From: Metopolophium dirhodum | Taxonomy: Eukaryota; Arthropoda; Insecta; Hemiptera; Aphididae | Reading direction: 5' to 3' | Assembly (NCBI RefSeq): GCF_019925205.1 | Contig: NC_083560.1 | Coordinates: forward strand, 7,316,001 to 7,380,000 | DNA length: 64,000 bases | Shown here: piece after piece, positions 58,994 through 64,000 of the stretch | How the letters are laid out: every line of letters starts with the position of its first letter | Numbering within the stretch: the first letter of the stretch is position 1 | The notes under the pieces: model-generated | What the model was told of the DNA's origin: nothing | What the model saw: only the letters and a program-made list of their open reading frames with translations | Database searches by the model: none | Position numbers and translations under genes: made by a program

Positions 58994-60110
58994 TATACCA
59001 AAAACCAAAATCGACTTTGTCAAAAAATTTTCTTACCTAACCGAGTAACTGTTGAACAAAATCCAAGCACTTTTACTGTTCTAAAAGGTATTAACAAACA
59101 CAAAAAAAACACACACATCATTGTAAAATCAATACATTCATCACTCCGCTCAGAATCTAAAAATAGTCCATAAAGTATGAGACTATGTGACATTATTTTG
59201 TTATTCAAAAATTGCAAACAATTAATTTGTACCTACTAGAAATGTATAATAATAATATCGTTATTACTGAGTTACTCTGTATAATGTGAAATTGGCTGAA
59301 ATGTATTCACTAAAACTGAATTCAACAACATTTAGCTATAAAAGTTGAACATTTTATAAATTTTTAACTACTAAATTATTTGTAAATACTCAATTTGTTA
59401 AGATTCGTCAAAATTCAAACATTGAATGCTTATAAAAAAAAATTATACTTTTAATTTTTAATTTTATCTAATCATTGATCAAACAAAATATTATTACACT
59501 ATTTCTGAAATAAACGTGAATATATTTATTTTTTACATAGCAGTAATTGTATTGATAATAACATTCTAATACTATAAAATCACAATATTATAATTTATAA
59601 TAATATAATATTCATACGAATGTGTTTTGTTATTTATTATTACGTTTCTCGTGTGATGTTGATTACTATTTTATAGAAATGGTTTCAATTAAACAGAGTG
59701 TGAAATAATTCATTTTCATGAAAAATACGATTCTCTAAGTGGACACAACACATAGTACAAATACAAATATTTAATTTCGTCCAAATACGAACATAAAATA
59801 ACTATAAAAAGGAAACTATCTGTTATATTTTTTGGTTACATAATAATCTACGTATGTGGAACCCAATTTTAAATTTCAAATAAAGCCTTAGCCATAAAAG
59901 TTAAACATTTTATATATTTTTAACTACACATTTTTAAGTTTCAATTTTATAAATGCTGACAAAAATCTAACTTACAGATACTGAACAACATACTGAAGTT
60001 AAAATCGAAGCATCATATCGAATACTTATCGTGTACAAAGACACAAAAATAAAAAATAATAAAATTGGTTAGAGGATGTCGCTCTGCTATACGGTAGGTT
60101 ACAAGTGGGT
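58994..60110. repeat. Mosaic of AT-rich repeat fragments
   Basis: 59490-59755 copies 23365-23640 and 59784-60095 copies 45893-46200. The rest is AT-rich with short matches to 45000-45110. No gene is seen. Confidence 0.55.
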
Positions 60111-61730
60111 CACTGTATTATGGACAGTGTTAAATTTCAATTATATAACATCATTGTTTAAGAAAAACGATTATGAGAGAAAACGGTCAGTCAGCCTATG
60201 ATATTACCAAGTATATTTTATGATATTATTGTGAATAAAGTAATTTATATATAAACTATTGAGAATTTTGATCTCCTCAATGCACCAACAATATTCGCTT
60301 TCCCATTGAAATTCAACTTAAGTTAACAATTGTTGTTACTTATTAATATCCAATATTGTTATATATCTGTTTGCGCACGGATATAATAGTAAAAAGGTAG
60401 TCAAGTGGGTGTCGCTCTGCTGTATAATACGTTACAAGTGGGTCACTATAATGGATGGTATTAAATTTGAATTCAATGATAAGATATTATTGTATAAGAA
60501 AAACGATTCTGAGAGAAAACTGTCGGTCAGCCTATGATATTACCAAGTATATTTGATGATATAATTGTGAATAAAGTAATTTATATATAACATATTTTCG
60601 TGGAACTTTGTTTTAAATTTTCAATCCTTAGTACAAAAAAATTATTATTAAATTTTAAATTTGATACATATTGATACAATTCGAACTTTAAATCCTTAAA
60701 AAAAATTGTGTCTATGTATTTTTAATATTTTTCAACTGCCATTGAAAAAATACATCAGGAGACTGGCATTACATTTTCATGCTTTTTTACCCGACAATTT
60801 TCCATTTTCAACGAGTTAAGACTTAAGATCAATTGTGCAAAAAACAATTTGCTGAAATCATTATTTTGAAAGTAATATACTTCAAAAGTTGGTGAATTTA
60901 AGTATTTTAACGATTTAAAACTAGGTTACAAATGGGTCACTGTATTATGGACAGTGTTAAATTTCAATTATATAACATTATTGTTTTAGAAAAACGATTA
61001 TGAGAGAAATCTGTCAGTCAGCCTATGATATTACCAAGTATATTTGATGATATTATTGTGAATAAAGTAATTTATCTATAAACTATTGAGAATTTTGATC
61101 TCCTCAATGCACCAACAATATTCGCTTTCCCATTGAAATTCAACTTAAGTTAACAATTGTTGTTACTTATTAATATCCAATATTGTTATATATCTGTTTG
61201 CGCACGGATATAATAGTAAAAAGGTAGGCAAGTGGGTGTCACTCTGCTGTATAATACGTTACAAGTGGGTCACTATAATGGATGGTATTAAATTTGAATT
61301 CAATGATAAGATATTATTGTATAAGAAAAACGATTCTGAGGGAGAACTGTCCGTCAGCCTATGGTATTACCAAGTATAATTGATGATATTATTGTGTATA
61401 AAGTAATTTATATGTAACATATTTACGTGGAACCTTGTTTTAGAACTTAAGAGATTAATTGCATGTAAAAAAAATTGTGCCAATAACAACAATTTATTAA
61501 TTTAAATAAAAATATTATTTTCGTAAATATTCCCGTTTTTACTTATTTTTTTTTTGATTTTCCCGATGCTTATGAAAACTACTGCGAAAATTTAACTTTT
61601 GACCCCCAAACCAAATTTAAGAGTACCAACTAGATTCACTTCCCTATCAGAAAAGATGGCGCTGAAGAAAATCTAAACATTTTTACTATCCTAAAAGGTG
61701 ACTTTATTGCAAGGCTCCTGATATATTGTT
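60111..61730. repeat. Tandemly duplicated AT-rich repeat (period 827 bp)
   Basis: 60111-60600 recurs from 60938 (CACTGTATTATGGACAGTG in both), each unit carrying two dispersed cores (about 60070-60205, 60395-60545, 60920-61035, 61220-61370). It includes the empty site of the Jockey insertion near 60641-60665. No gene. Confidence 0.65.
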
Positions 61731-63320
61731 ACAATAGCAGTTGAAAAATATTAAAAATACATAGGCGCAATTTTTTTTTATAAGCATTCAATGTACGAAT
61801 TTCGACAACATTTATCAAATTAAAAATTTTATAATTATTTTGTAGTTAAAAATGTATAAAATGTTCAACTTTTATAGTTAAGGATTGAAAATTTAAAACA
61901 AGATTCCACGTAAATGGGTTGTATATTAATTACTTTATTCACCTTAATATCATCAAATGTTATGATATACATAGGCTGACCGACCATTTTCGCTAAAAAT
62001 TGTTTTTCTTATACGATTATATTATATCATTGATTTCTTTCATTCTTTTTAATTTTTAATTTGATATATTTTCTAAAAAATTGAACTTAAATTGCTTACA
62101 ATAAATGTGGGCCCCTGTAACTTGTAACAATATAGAAGGAGACTTCGGGACGTCCCTGCGGTACTCGGTGATGCCTGAGAACGATTTATGTTTTTGATTA
62201 TGACCTATGTCACCACTTACGCCTAATATTACACTAGATAGGCAACCATTTATGCACTCACCTGATGCTTGACTGGCAAACTATTCTACGCATGACGACA
62301 ACAGCGAGGATGGGAAAGATCAATCAAAGGATTGATGATGGTGCAGGCTAGTTATGGAGAGGGAGTCTCTGTTAGAAAGTTTTATAATACGTAAAGAAAT
62401 AAAAAATCAAAACTCTCTATACGCGTGGCAGTAAAATACTGTTGTGCGTATGCATATAAACTTAAAAACATTGACTTATAAATAAACATACAAACATAAA
62501 ATAATGATTTCCGCAAATGTTTTTGTACCATTGTTTTAATTAACTCATTATTGAAATACATGTATAAAAAAAATTGTAATTGCAAATCTAGAGAATTATA
62601 AGGAATCACTATTCCAAATTTCAAGTCGCTATATATATCTACTATAATAGCTTAGGCTAGGTTGAATCAGTCAGGACTGCTTGTTTTATATTATTCATAT
62701 TATATTTCATTTTAATACATTTTTAATCCAATAATTGTTAAAAAAAAATATTATTTTACATTCCATTTTCATACGTTTTATAATCCAATATTTTTTTCGA
62801 ATTTATATCACATAATAGTGGCGTAATTATGAATTTGTATAAGGGAGAGGATAGACATTTTTTGAAACACATAATACTAAATACTAAATAAATAAAATAA
62901 ATATAATAAATACAAAATAGGTTGAGTTAGGTAGTACATTTTTAAGACAGAATAAAAATAAAAATAATGATATATTTTAAGTAATATATTAAAAGTTTAA
63001 AATGTTTGCAATCTCATTTCTTTTTACAATTTGTTGGGCTGTTCGGGCTGTTCGGCAATAGTCTGAGACAATTTCATAACATGTTCATAGGTGTAGAGTA
63101 CTAGAGTACTCTTGCCACAAATATTTTTTATGTGATGTGCTGTCTGAGAAAACTTATGTATACGAGTGAGATTTTTTTGTTAAACAACATTGAATGACAG
63201 ATAGTACTTAAATACACATATTCAGATAAATTTCAAATTTTTAACATTTTCGATACGACCATGCGCAATACATCTATTTTTTTTTTTAAATGGTAAGATC
63301 AATTGTTTTTACATATTTGG
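61731..63320. repeat. Block F tail and repeat block A, copy 4
   Basis: 61731-62120 copies 24150-24540; 62140-63320 is block A. It contains GGGACGTCCC near 62147 and the 80-codon frame at 62382-62624 discussed with block A. No gene is called. Confidence 0.65.
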
Positions 63321-64000
63321 ATAGAGTATTTTTTCCTAAACAATTTATGAATAAAAAGTTTTTTTCTAATTACAAAATTTAATTTTTACGAGTAATTTTT
63401 TCAACAATATCTAAACTAAATTCAACTTAAGTTAACAATTGTTGTTACTTATTATTGTATCCAATATTGTTATATATCTGTTTGGGCACGGATATAATAG
63501 TAAAAAGATAGGCAAGCGGGTGTCGCTCTGCTGTACAGTACGTTACAAGTGGGTCACTATAATGGATGGTATTAAATTTGAATTCAATGATATGATATTA
63601 TTGTATAAGAAAAACGATTCTGAGCGAAGACTGTCAGTCAGCCTATGATAGTACTAGGCACGAACTATCGTGTAGTAGTTCGTATTACTAAGTATATTTG
63701 ATAATATTATTGTGAATAAAGTAATTTATATATTTATCTATTACCTGTTACCTACCAAAAAAACGTTTACTGACTATTGATGAATAACAAATTAACAACA
63801 ATATTAATAACAATTTATTACTAAATAATTTATTAATTTATCGTCGTCAAATACTTATATAATATTTCTATACGTCATTATATATAATTATACATTATAT
63901 CCACAGTCATTCGTTTTTTAATTACAACAAAATAAGAAAACCATTACTAGAGAAATCAAGTAAATATAAGCAAATAATATTTTGAATCTCTTATAGAAAT
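63321..64000. repeat. Blocks B and C, copy 4 (partial, cut by window end)
   Basis: 63321-63740 follows 3160-3555 with a dispersed core at 63495-63650. It then jumps to the part of block C equivalent to about 5205 onward and runs to the window end. The 69-codon frame at 63439-63648 spans the core. Confidence 0.6.

Noticed and set aside
1..64000. CRISPR arrays, bacterial operons, rRNA or tRNA genes
   Set aside because: Repeats here are long, diverged and eukaryotic in type. No regularly spaced short repeats and no recognisable RNA gene were seen by eye; a tRNAscan-type search was not possible.

Overview
The window is AT-rich, repeat-saturated animal DNA with no host gene that I can recognise. 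It looks like an insect genome, most likely an aphid or other hemipteran. The reasons are an insect-type LTR retroelement with a baculovirus-F-like envelope gene, a Jockey-type non-LTR retrotransposon, hAT and other inverted-repeat elements, and many short AGGTACCT/TTAGG-like strings. The species call is inference.

The background is a set of long AT-rich blocks recurring in a fixed order. I call them A (about 2041, 24541, 53086, 62140), B (3081, 33540, 63321), C (4661, 34960, 54147, 63745), D (14727, 36407, 55217) and E (18000, 20441, 38040, with a fragment at 58815). The order A-B-C-D-E recurs, so the region looks like a decayed large segmental or tandem repeat into which newer elements inserted. 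Because the blocks are paralogous, unoccupied copies show the pre-insertion site of several elements.

Inserted elements, left to right: (1) 6332-14722, a minus-strand LTR retroelement with 601/603-bp near-identical LTRs and a 4-bp target duplication. It carries an intact gag, a protease plus OTU-like ORF reached by a textbook -1 frameshift signal, and an intact env, but no reverse transcriptase, RNase H or integrase anywhere inside it. (2) 25800-31545, a long inverted repeat whose right arm holds a 1040-bp non-autonomous hAT element with an 8-bp target duplication and an 824-bp poly(A)-tailed retroposon with a 17-bp target duplication. (3) 42523-43722, an element with long terminal inverted repeats and a TA target duplication. 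(4) 46476-52056, an apparently full-length Jockey-clade non-LTR retrotransposon on the plus strand with two intact overlapping ORFs.

Other notable items are arrays of a TTTTACCCCCGGGGGTAAAA-type palindrome in the E blocks (one with a 22-base C run), two short MADF-domain remnants at the ends of E blocks, and about two dozen copies of a short dispersed core in both orientations.

The LTR element is the most unusual object. Gag, protease and Env are open, the frameshift signal is intact and the LTRs are nearly identical, so it moved recently, presumably using a polymerase supplied in trans. Its OTU-like cysteine-protease domain lies just before the place where reverse transcriptase should start.
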